From positions 1,806,911-1,870,910 of the forward strand of contig NZ_KE159567.1 in assembly GCF_000403845.2 (NCBI RefSeq): a stretch of 64,000 bases of DNA, written 5' to 3'. Below, piece by piece: positions 7,884-15,263 of this stretch (position 1 is its first letter; each line of letters opens with the position of its first letter). Position numbers and translations under genes: made by a program. This DNA is from Eubacterium sp. 14-2. GTDB taxonomy: Bacteria; Bacillota; Clostridia; Lachnospirales; Lachnospiraceae. A model generated the notes under the pieces. It saw nothing but the letters and a program-made list of their open reading frames with translations, was not told the origin of the DNA and ran no database searches.

Positions 7884-9445
7884 TCACGATACCTGCTACA
7901 CGGAGCAGATATACAGCGGCTCCAATCAACAGCAGGGATAAGAGGAAGGTTGCAGGCTATGCCCGCGTCAGCACCGACCATGAGGAGCAGCAGACCAGCT
8001 ACGAGGCGCAGGTGGATTATTACACAAACTATATAAAGGGGCGCGAAGATTGGGAGTTCGTTTCTGTATATACGGACGAAGGGATCAGTGCGACTTCCAC
8101 GACAAAGCGCGACGGTTTTAACAAAATGGTGGCGGATGCCCTGGACGGCCGCATTGACCTCATCATCACGAAGTCGGTGAGCCGTTTCGCAAGGAACACG
8201 GTAGACAGCCTGACCACTATCCGTAAATTGAAAGAACACAAAGTGGAGTGTTATTTTGAAAAGGAAAATATCTGGACCTTTGACAGCAAGGGCGAGCTGC
8301 TCCTGACCATCATGTCCTCGCTGGCGCAGGAAGAGAGCCGCTCCATTTCGGAGAACGTCACATGGGGGCAGAGGAAGCGGTTTGCAGACGGCAAGGTCAC
8401 GGTTCCGTTCAAGCGTTTCCTTGGCTATGACCGAGGCGAGGATGGAAACCTTGTCATTAACGAAGAACAGGCGAAGACTGTTCGGAGGATTTATGGGATG
8501 TTCCTGCAGGGGCGGTCTCCATTTGCAATCGCAAAGGCACTGACGGAGGAAGGCATCCCGACTCCGGGCGGCAAGATAAACTGGTCGGGAAGCACGATCA
8601 GGAGCATCCTCACGAACGAAAAATACAAAGGGGACGCGCTTCTACAGAAAGTCTACACGGTGGATTTCCTCTCCAAAAAGAAAAAGGTCAATGAGGGCGA
8701 GGTCCCGCAGTATTATGTGGAGCATAACCACGATGCCATCATAGAGCCTGCCGTGTTCGAGGCGGTGCAGAAACAGATGGCCGTCCGGCAGACGGGAACG
8801 AACCGACAGAGCAGCGTATGCATCTTTTCCAGCAAAATAAAATGCGGCGACTGCGGAAGCTGGTACGGCTCGAAGGTGTGGCATTCCAACGATAAATACC
8901 GCCGGGTAATCTGGCAGTGCAACCACAAATTTGACGGCGGCGAGAAGTGCAGCACACCACATTTGGATGAGGAAACCATTAAGGGACTTTTCATAAAAGC
9001 GGTGAATATCCTGACCACAGAAAAGGATGAGATTGCCGCAAACTTCCAGGCCATCAAAGGGCAGCTTTTCAGTACGGCGGAACTGGAAGCCGAGCAGTCA
9101 CGGCTTCAGGAAGAACTGAATGTGGTGGCGGAGCTGATACAGCAGTGCGTGAGGGAGAACGCCCATGTCGCCCTTGACCAGACGGAATACCAGGCAAGGT
9201 ATGATGGGCTGGCGGAGCGGTTCGACCGGACGAAGGCACGGCTGAACGAGGTCGGCAATGCCATCACGGAGAAGCAGGCGAAAAAGGAACAGATAGAAAG
9301 GTTCCTTGCAGAACTGGAACGGCAGGATGGCGTGGCCACGGAGTTTGATGAAGAGCAATGGTACAGCCTGGTTGACTTTGTCACAGTTTTTAATAAAGAA
9401 GATGTCCGCTTCACCTTTAAGGATGGGACGGAGCTCAAAGTGTAA
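7871..9445 (+). CDS. Large serine recombinase (canonical form)
   Basis: A 524-residue serine recombinase. The catalytic serine is S34 in YARVSTD, followed by GISATSTTKRDGF and SVSRFARNTVDS. A recombinase domain lies at about 180-290, one zinc ribbon at about 318-365 (CGDCGSW...CNHKF...C), and a long Glu/Gln-rich coiled coil at about 395-480. Those coiled coils usually control synapsis and direction. It starts inside the preceding recombinase gene, so the pair is co-translated and may act as a two-subunit integrase/excisionase. A terminator follows within a few bases, marking the end of the element's operon. Confidence 0.93.
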   Translation: MAKVITIPATRSRYTAAPINSRDKRKVAGYARVSTDHEEQQTSYEAQVDYYTNYIKGREDWEFVSVYTDEGISATSTTKRDGFNKMVADALDGRIDLIITKSVSRFARNTVDSLTTIRKLKEHKVECYFEKENIWTFDSKGELLLTIMSSLAQEESRSISENVTWGQRKRFADGKVTVPFKRFLGYDRGEDGNLVINEEQAKTVRRIYGMFLQGRSPFAIAKALTEEGIPTPGGKINWSGSTIRSILTNEKYKGDALLQKVYTVDFLSKKKKVNEGEVPQYYVEHNHDAIIEPAVFEAVQKQMAVRQTGTNRQSSVCIFSSKIKCGDCGSWYGSKVWHSNDKYRRVIWQCNHKFDGGEKCSTPHLDEETIKGLFIKAVNILTTEKDEIAANFQAIKGQLFSTAELEAEQSRLQEELNVVAELIQQCVRENAHVALDQTEYQARYDGLAERFDRTKARLNEVGNAITEKQAKKEQIERFLAELERQDGVATEFDEEQWYSLVDFVTVFNKEDVRFTFKDGTELKV

Positions 9446-9475
9446 AAAATCCCCTGTGTCCGTAGGGGATTTTTT
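9444..9475. terminator. Terminator after the recombinase operon
   Basis: A perfect 12-base-pair stem (AAAAAATCCCCT / AGGGGATTTTTT) with an 8-base loop. The arms supply a T run in both directions, so it should also end transcription from the minus-strand gene at 9490-10263. Confidence 0.88.
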
Positions 9476-9489
9476 AAGCATACAATAAT

Positions 9490-10263
9490 TTAGCTATTAT
9501 TATGTGTTTCCAAATTTTTAATTAGCTGCTTCTTTTGATGTTCAATCTTTTTTAATGAGTTTGCCTTGTAATAATCCTTTAAGAGTAGGTTAATAATCAC
9601 AGACAGGAATGCGATTACTGTGAGCGTATTATTTATATAAGACATTGCACTAATCCGAAGAGTCAATATTATTAACAAAGAAACAAGTCCCAAAACTGCA
9701 ATAATTGAAGCTATTTTGTAATAAATTAGTTCTTTTGTTTTCTGATTATTTAATAACTTATAAATATTTATATCTTTATTTTCGTGTTCAGAAACCATTT
9801 CTTTAATGTCAGAATTATCTGTTTGTGAGAAACTTATTACAAATTTTGTGAGTTCATCATTAGAATATGCTTTTACTTTGTTCAGAAAAAGCTCTTTTTC
9901 TTGTGGTGAGAGGTTTCCCTCAAAAAATTTTACGATTTCATCTTCGTTTTTATCAAATAATTCCATTAGCATCGAAACCATTTTCTCTGCTTTCTGACCA
10001 TATTTGACTTCAATCTTATTAAGATAAAACTCTTTTGCTCGACCAGTTAAGTAATATAGCCCAAATAAGGATTCCCTTTCCTTTTTGTCAATATCAATTT
10101 TTGTAAATAAAAGATCTGATATCGAGAAAGCTGTACTGGCAATGGTAATAGCAAAAATCATTGAATTAATGGCATCTATATCTTCGCTAACAAATGAAAA
10201 AACGATACAAAAAACTAAATATACTGCATATGATAGCAAAAATCCCCACTTTTCTATTCGCAT
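9490..10263 (-). CDS. AT-rich four-helix membrane protein of unknown function
   Basis: A 257-residue protein with two transmembrane segments near the N-terminus (about residues 7-25 and 30-53). A charged, helical cytoplasmic-type region of about 130 residues follows, then two more membrane segments (about 183-205 and 208-230) and a Lys-rich tail. No family is recognised. A good AGGAGAG site precedes the ATG. Base composition is far more AT-rich than the recombinases before it, and it faces the opposite way between a recombinase terminator and a broken recombinase. These points suggest an acquired cargo gene, such as a phage-carried defence or exclusion gene. That role is inference only. Confidence 0.75.
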   Translation of the reverse strand: MRIEKWGFLLSYAVYLVFCIVFSFVSEDIDAINSMIFAITIASTAFSISDLLFTKIDIDKKERESLFGLYYLTGRAKEFYLNKIEVKYGQKAEKMVSMLMELFDKNEDEIVKFFEGNLSPQEKELFLNKVKAYSNDELTKFVISFSQTDNSDIKEMVSEHENKDINIYKLLNNQKTKELIYYKIASIIAVLGLVSLLIILTLRISAMSYINNTLTVIAFLSVIINLLLKDYYKANSLKKIEHQKKQLIKNLETHNNS

Positions 10264-10546
10264 AAATTCGCTCTCCTACATATAAAATTTTTGAATTGTA
10301 TGTTTCATTTCTACATGGTTTCTATTGTTCGTTAAAGCATTTATAATTGGCATATAACCGTAACCCACAAATTTATATCTTCCGAAGTTGATTTGATTTC
10401 GTTGGTCAGCCAGTTCCTGTCGGCATTATATAAGCAGATTTATTTTCTGGATTCTCCCAAATTCTAACTTACCCAATTTATTATATCATATAAATATGAA
10501 CATTTCTACTGTGCTATCTCAGCCAATTTGAACCCTCCCCCTACGA

Positions 10547-10597
10547 GGCAAAATCAAAAAGTATGCCAAAATCAAAAGGTTAAAGGCAAAATCGAAT
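10547..10597. repeat. Three short imperfect direct repeats at an element junction
   Basis: Copies beginning GGCAAAATC or GCCAAAATC start at 10547, 10565 and 10585, at 18-20-base spacing. They sit immediately before the point (about 10602) where recombinase coding similarity starts. The rest of the gap from 10264 to here is AT-rich and holds only the promoter region of the minus-strand gene and no convincing gene. The repeats could be part of an attachment or recombinase-binding site, or simple chance in AT-rich DNA. Confidence 0.4.
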
Positions 10598-10601
10598 TGT
10601 A

Positions 10602-12148
10602 TCAAAGACAGCGTTTACATAGATGAAGGTATCTCTGGTACGAATACGAAAAAACGTAAAGAATTTAATCGCATGATTGCGTGTGCGAAAAACGGTGATT
10701 TTGATTTGATTGTAACAAAAGAAATCTCCCGTTTTGCGAGAAATACCCTTGATAGTATATTCTATACCCGTGACCTCAAGAAGCACGGCGTGGGTGTTAT
10801 CTTTATGAATGATAACATCAATACTTTAGAAGGCGATGCGGAACTTCGCCTTGCCATTATGTCCTCGATTGCACAGGAGGAAAGCCGTAAGACTTCCGAG
10901 CGTGTGAAATGGGGGCAGAAACGCCAGATGGAGCAGGGAGTTGTGTTCGGACGGAGTATGCTTGGCTACGATGTGAAAGACGGCAAAATGTATATTAATG
11001 AGGATGGGGCAAAAGTTGTCCGTCTTATCTTTCACAAATTTGTAAATGAGGGGAAAGGAACTCATGTGATTGCCCGTGAGCTTCGGGAGGAGGGCATTAA
11101 GCCCATGCGGGGAAAAGAATGGCAAAACACAGTTATTCTTCGTGTTATCCGCAATGAAAAATACTGCGGTGATTTGGTGCAGAAAAAAACCTATACGCCA
11201 GACTTTTTATCCCATGAAAAGAAAGTAAACCTCGGACAAGAGGAATTTGTGATTATCAAAGACCATCATGAACCGATTATTTCTCGTGAGTTGTTTGAAA
11301 AGGCAAACCGCATTTTGGATGAAAAATCGCTTTCACAGGAGGGCAAAGCAAAACACAGCAACCGTTATCCGTTTTCCGGGAAAATCAAATGCGGATGCTG
11401 CGGCAGGGGTTATGTGGCGAGATATAAAACCCGAAAAAATGGAAGCCGCTATAAGGCGTGGCGGTGTCTTGAAGCTGCAAGGCATGGAAGTCCCCATGTG
11501 GACAAAGCAGGGAATCAAGTTGGATGCAGGGGACTTAGCATACGCAACGAAGATGCAACTCACATCATGTATCTTGTCACGAGTAGTTTAAAATATAATA
11601 AGGAGAAAATTACTGACAATTTGCTTGCTATTATCAAGTCTGTTATTTCTTCTGATTTGCCGTATGGCATAAAGGTATGCCCCCAAGGCGCGGCAATGGA
11701 TACTGCAGGTACAGACAGTGAGAAACTAAAATCACAGATGAAAGCCACCCTGCAAAAACGCACAAACCTTATTGACCTTTATACATCTGGTGACATTACC
11801 AGAGATGAATTTTCAGCAGCAAGGGCAAAATGTGAGAATGAGATTGCTGAACTGCAATCCGTTATAGACAGCATAGACAAACAAAGGGAAAGACCCTCAA
11901 AACAGAAGGAACTTGTTGCTGAAATTACAGAAGTGATGAATGAGCTTATAAATGGTGTAGAATATGAAGCTGATTTTTACAAAGAAATCTTAGATAAAAT
12001 GGTTGTGAATGATAAAGACCATATTGATGTGTATTTGAACCTGCTCCCTCTCAAATGGAGCTACACGGTTGCAAAAAGCGTAAACTGTCCGCAGGGCAGA
12101 CCGCTCACGGGAAAGCATCCACTGGAAGATTCCCCGCACACTGGGTGA
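10602..12148 (+). pseudogene. 5'-truncated serine recombinase
   Basis: The frame matches a large serine recombinase from the middle of the catalytic domain onward: YIDEGISGTNTKKRKEF, then EISRFARNTLDS and AQEESRKTSERVKWGQ. A recombinase domain, one zinc ribbon (CGCCGRGY) and a coiled coil follow. The N-terminal part with the YARVS catalytic serine, roughly 50-60 residues, is absent. The in-frame stop at 10529-10531 leaves no room for it. The first ATG (10673) has no ribosome-binding site and would give a protein that cannot cut DNA. I read this as a gene cut at its 5' end, perhaps where the neighbouring element inserted. The remaining frame is otherwise intact, which argues for a recent event. 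Confidence 0.85.
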
Positions 12149-12435
12149 AAAAAAGCGAGGGCCCCTGAAATATTCCACTGAACGGATGAACGTTCTTCAG
12201 ATTGGTCGGTTGCTGTAAAGTCAGTATTTTTGTCAGATTTTTCATATTGATGTTTGACAGGCAGATAACTTACAGATAGAATATTACTTATATCAGTTGC
12301 AGGATTATCCAGGCAGGTAATCAGAAAATTCAGTGCTGTTTATATACCATATGTGAATGGGAATTCTGCTTAAAAAAATAATTTGAACAGCTGACTGTTT
12401 TACAACGGTTTACACCTTTTACATATATAAACTTC

Positions 12436-12465
12436 TTGACAAACATACCAGTGGTATGCTAACAT
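12436..12465 (+). promoter_or_regulatory. Promoter of the MFS exporter gene
   Basis: TTGACA (12436-12441), an 18-base spacer and TAACAT (12460-12465), in an AT-rich region about 115 bases before the MFS start. The rest of the 12149-12578 gap has no gene that I can support. A palindrome fills most of the spacer, so a bound protein would block RNA polymerase. Confidence 0.7.
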
Positions 12466-12488
12466 TTATACATACCGTCATGCGGTAT
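12444..12488. promoter_or_regulatory. Two palindromic operator-like sites sharing the same half-site
   Basis: The first is CATACCAGTGGTATG (12444-12458), between the -35 and -10 boxes. The second is ATACCG-TCATG-CGGTAT (12472-12488), just past the expected transcription start. Both use the half-site ATACC/GGTAT but with different centre spacing (3 and 7 bases). This is typical of a dimeric TetR-, MarR- or MerR-type repressor of an efflux gene. No regulator gene is adjacent. Confidence 0.6.
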
Positions 12489-12578
12489 TATCATATAACA
12501 GAATTCATATAAATTCTGCTGAAATTGATTTTGCGTATCGTGTTTTGCAGAGATCATAGAAAAAACGGAGGTTAAAAA

Positions 12579-13826
12579 ATGAATCAAAAACTGTTTTCAA
12601 AGGATTTTACGTTAGTTGTCATCGGCCAGATTATCTCTTTGTTTGGCAATGCAGCAATAAGGTTCGCATTGCCGCTGTATCTGCTGAATCTGACAGGCTC
12701 ATCTGCACTTTACGGAACGGTTACCGCGTGTGCGTTTATTCCTGCCATTTTGCTGTCACCTGTTGGGGGTATTGTTGCAGACAGAGTGAATAAAAGAAAT
12801 ATTATGGTAATTCTGGATTTTTTTACGGCGGCAGTTATCCTGGCTTTTTCTCTGCTTATGAATGAGGGGAATCTCATTCTTCTTCTGACGGTTACACTGA
12901 TGCTTTTATATGGTATTGCGGGAGCGTATCAGCCATCAGTGCAGGCAAGTATCCCCGCGCTTACCAGTCAGGATAATTTTATGGCGGCAAATTCTGTGAT
13001 CAATACAGTCAGTTCTTTTTCGTCTTTGACAGGTCCTGTACTTGGAGGTATTTTATACAGTGCATATGGATTGAAGCCTGTACTGTGGGCCTGCCTTTTA
13101 TGCTTTGTGATTTCGGCAGTTATGGAAATTTTCATTAAAATACCCTTTCAGAAACAGGTTTCAGAGGGCGGCATTTTAAAGACAGCAAAAAATGATTTTA
13201 CGGAGAGTATCCGCTTTATCCGAAAGGAGAAGCCTGTGATTGGAAAAGCTGTCCTTGTAGTCTGCGGAGTAAATCTGTTCCTTTCTACAATGATTATTGT
13301 TGCGCTTCCCTATCTGATAACGGAAGTATTAGACCTGGAAGCCTCACAGGCAAACAGGTTGTATGGATTTGCGCAGGGAGCATTGGCGGCAGGCGGACTG
13401 ACAGGAGGTATCGGAGCAGGCATATTTGCAGATAAACTGGCAATTCATAAATCAGGTAATCTGATAATCGCCTGTGCGGTATGTGTGTTTCCTGTGAGTG
13501 CTTCACTGATCCTGTTTTCCTCTGCAATTATTAATTACATGGTCCTGACCATATGCTGTTTCGTTATTATGGTATTTTCAACACTTTTTGCCGTGCAGAT
13601 GATGTCCTTTATACAAACAGAAACCCCGCAATATTTAATCGGAAAGGTGATAGCGGTGGTTCTTACCGTTTCCATGTGTGCACAGCCATTGGGCAATGCC
13701 TTTTATGGTATCCTGTTTGAAATCTGCAGAGGATATGAGTATGCGGTTGTTTTATTTTCAGGTGTCGTATCGCTTATCATTGCCATTAACGCAGGGAATA
13801 TTTTTAAAAGATTTTCAGTGGAATAA
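12579..13826 (+). CDS. MFS drug exporter, DHA3/Mef-like
   Basis: A 415-residue protein with about 12 membrane helices. It begins with the DHA3-type N-terminus (VVIGQIISLFGNAAIRFALPLYLLNLTGSS by pattern) and has the loop 2-3 motif GGIVADRVNKR typical of proton-driven drug antiporters. The family includes macrolide exporters, but the substrate cannot be told from sequence. RBS ACGGAGG precedes ATG 12579. It has its own promoter with two palindromes, and recombinase remnants lie on both sides (10602-12148 and 14745-14897). This suggests it arrived as cargo of a mobile element. Confidence 0.85.
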   Translation: MNQKLFSKDFTLVVIGQIISLFGNAAIRFALPLYLLNLTGSSALYGTVTACAFIPAILLSPVGGIVADRVNKRNIMVILDFFTAAVILAFSLLMNEGNLILLLTVTLMLLYGIAGAYQPSVQASIPALTSQDNFMAANSVINTVSSFSSLTGPVLGGILYSAYGLKPVLWACLLCFVISAVMEIFIKIPFQKQVSEGGILKTAKNDFTESIRFIRKEKPVIGKAVLVVCGVNLFLSTMIIVALPYLITEVLDLEASQANRLYGFAQGALAAGGLTGGIGAGIFADKLAIHKSGNLIIACAVCVFPVSASLILFSSAIINYMVLTICCFVIMVFSTLFAVQMMSFIQTETPQYLIGKVIAVVLTVSMCAQPLGNAFYGILFEICRGYEYAVVLFSGVVSLIIAINAGNIFKRFSVE

Positions 13827-13876
13827 AATGAAAGTCTGATGGAAGTAATAAAGTAACTATCCTGTATAAAAATCAG

Positions 13877-13906
13877 TTCACAGCTTCTGCGGGTTTGTGT
13901 TATACT
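13877..13906 (+). promoter_or_regulatory. Promoter of the methyltransferase gene
   Basis: TTCACA (13877-13882), an 18-base spacer and TATACT (13901-13906), about 90 bases before the methyltransferase start. The gene therefore appears to be transcribed separately from the MFS gene. Confidence 0.65.
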
Positions 13907-13997
13907 ATGAGGTACAATTTTTGAAACATCTGTGCTGTACGGAAGGTACAGAGAGCAGGAAAGGGAAAAATAATCAAATCAGAAGGAAGGAGAGTAT

Positions 13998-14711
13998 ATG
14001 AATATCATTGACTATAAAAAATATGTTTCGGCAGAGACCATGATGGGGCCCAATAGCGTAAGGATACTGGCAGAGCTGCTTGAAAAATACCCGTTACAGA
14101 CCGATTCCGATGACATGATCCTCGATTTGGGCTGTGGGACGGGACTGACAAGTCTTATCATTGCAAAAGAAACGGGAGCGAGAGTTTTTGCAAATGATTT
14201 ATGGATAAGTGCAGAAGAAAACGGAAAACGGTTCGCTGAATGGGGTGTTGGAGAGCAGGTAACGCCTGTCTGTGAAGATGCCAGCATGCTTCATTTTGAA
14301 AAAAAGCAGTTCCGTGCTGTGATCAGTATTGATTCTTATCATTATTTTGCAGGAAGCAAAGTTTTTTTTCAGGAAAAAATTTTGCCGTTTGTGAAAGAGA
14401 ATGGAGAAGTTTTGATTGGAATTCCCGGTCTGAAAGATGAATATGCGGGTCATGCCAAAGAACTTCTTTCTGACTGGGTCGGAGAGGATGCCGCCATGTT
14501 TAAAAGTCCGAAACTCTGGAAAGAACTGATTGGCAGCAGTGACAGAATCCAGTTGGTAAAAACATGGGAAATGGATTGTTTCAGGGAAGCGTGGAATGAC
14601 TGGCTTGAAACAGAGAATAAATTTGCACTGGATGACAGGCAGTATTTTGAAACAATTATTAAACCGTATACCTGTTTTACAGGAATTTATGTTAAGATAA
14701 AGAATCAATAA
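13998..14711 (+). CDS. SAM-dependent class I methyltransferase
   Basis: A 237-residue protein with a Rossmann methyltransferase core. Motif I is LDLGCGTGLTS (about residues 43-53), the acidic motif II region is FANDLWIS, and a post-I segment is VCEDASMLHF. The pattern DSYHYFAGSKVFFQEKILPFVKENGEVLIGIPG is like small-molecule or UbiE-type enzymes. The substrate is unknown. RBS GGAAGGAGAG precedes ATG 13998. It lies between the MFS exporter and a recombinase remnant, so it may be part of the same acquired segment, perhaps modifying a compound that the exporter removes; that link is speculative. Confidence 0.82.
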   Translation: MNIIDYKKYVSAETMMGPNSVRILAELLEKYPLQTDSDDMILDLGCGTGLTSLIIAKETGARVFANDLWISAEENGKRFAEWGVGEQVTPVCEDASMLHFEKKQFRAVISIDSYHYFAGSKVFFQEKILPFVKENGEVLIGIPGLKDEYAGHAKELLSDWVGEDAAMFKSPKLWKELIGSSDRIQLVKTWEMDCFREAWNDWLETENKFALDDRQYFETIIKPYTCFTGIYVKIKNQ

Positions 14712-14744
14712 CAGAAAGAAGGTTACTGCAGATATTCAGGTTAT

Positions 14745-14897
14745 ATGGTACAGACACTGGCTCATACATTGAGGATGAAGGAGGTGCCTGTTGCTGAAGA
14801 TCAGGCGAATTCTTTTGAAAACCAGCAGCGTTATTTCAGGCAGTATATTGAGCATAATCCTGACTGGGAGCTTTACGGGATCTTTGCGGATGTGTAG
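14745..14897 (+). pseudogene. Serine recombinase N-terminal fragment
   Basis: A 50-codon frame whose second half, SFENQQRYFRQYIEHNPDW then ELYGIFAD, is the segment of a serine recombinase that follows the catalytic serine. The catalytic YARVS motif itself is absent, and the frame stops (TAG 14895-14897) where the family continues with GISGT. It is a scrap of a larger gene. The remaining pieces are not found downstream. Confidence 0.75.
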
Positions 14898-14941
14898 GAC
14901 CATGGATTAATACAATTTAACAGGGTGAAAAAACAAAAAAA

Positions 14942-14993
14942 CAGGCTTTTCAGGTGGGAAAATCCACTTTGGGAGCCTGATTTTCTGTTTTTA
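14942..14993 (+). terminator. Hairpin with T-rich tail
   Basis: Outer arms CAGGCT (14942) and AGCCTG (14974-14979) enclose a second pairing, GGTGG with CCACT, and are followed by ATTTTCTGTTTTT. This is a plausible intrinsic terminator for the methyltransferase region, although the stem is interrupted. Confidence 0.5.
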
Positions 14994-15016
14994 CAGATCA
15001 TTGGGGTTCGAGTGGG

Positions 15017-15157
15017 ATGCGAAGTCCGTACACCCCTTCCAAAGTGGACATACGCCTTTTGAAGGCAACGAAGCAGATGGACATTGACCCGGAGAAAAAA
15101 CAGCAAATTGTACTGGAAAAAATACGAACCATGACATACGACTCAAATCAAAAATAA
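15017..15157 (+). other. Short orphan frame of 46 codons, probable gene scrap
   Basis: The predicted peptide includes KQMDIDPEKKQQIVLEKIR, a regular charged helix that looks like real coding sequence. There is no ribosome-binding site and I recognise no family. It sits among recombinase remnants and may be the tail of a lost element gene. The only other signal in this gap is a TATAAT at 15165-15170, which may be the -10 box for the ABC transporter genes that follow. Confidence 0.35.
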
Positions 15158-15263
15158 TATTTGTTATAATAATCTGGCTGTAGGGGAATGAAATAATAGA
15201 ACAGGGACATGGAAGCTCTGTTAAAGGACAGAGAAATTATGGCGGACGGAAAGGGAGGAAAAA

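Noticed and set aside
10288-10440. Minus-strand frames reading ADRNWLTNEIKSTSEDINLW and similar
   Set aside because: The text looks protein-like but has stops on both sides, no start, and no family I can name; too weak to annotate.
10673-12148. Recombinase starting at ATG 10673 as an intact gene
   Set aside because: No ribosome-binding site, and the conserved catalytic domain is already under way upstream while the catalytic serine is missing.
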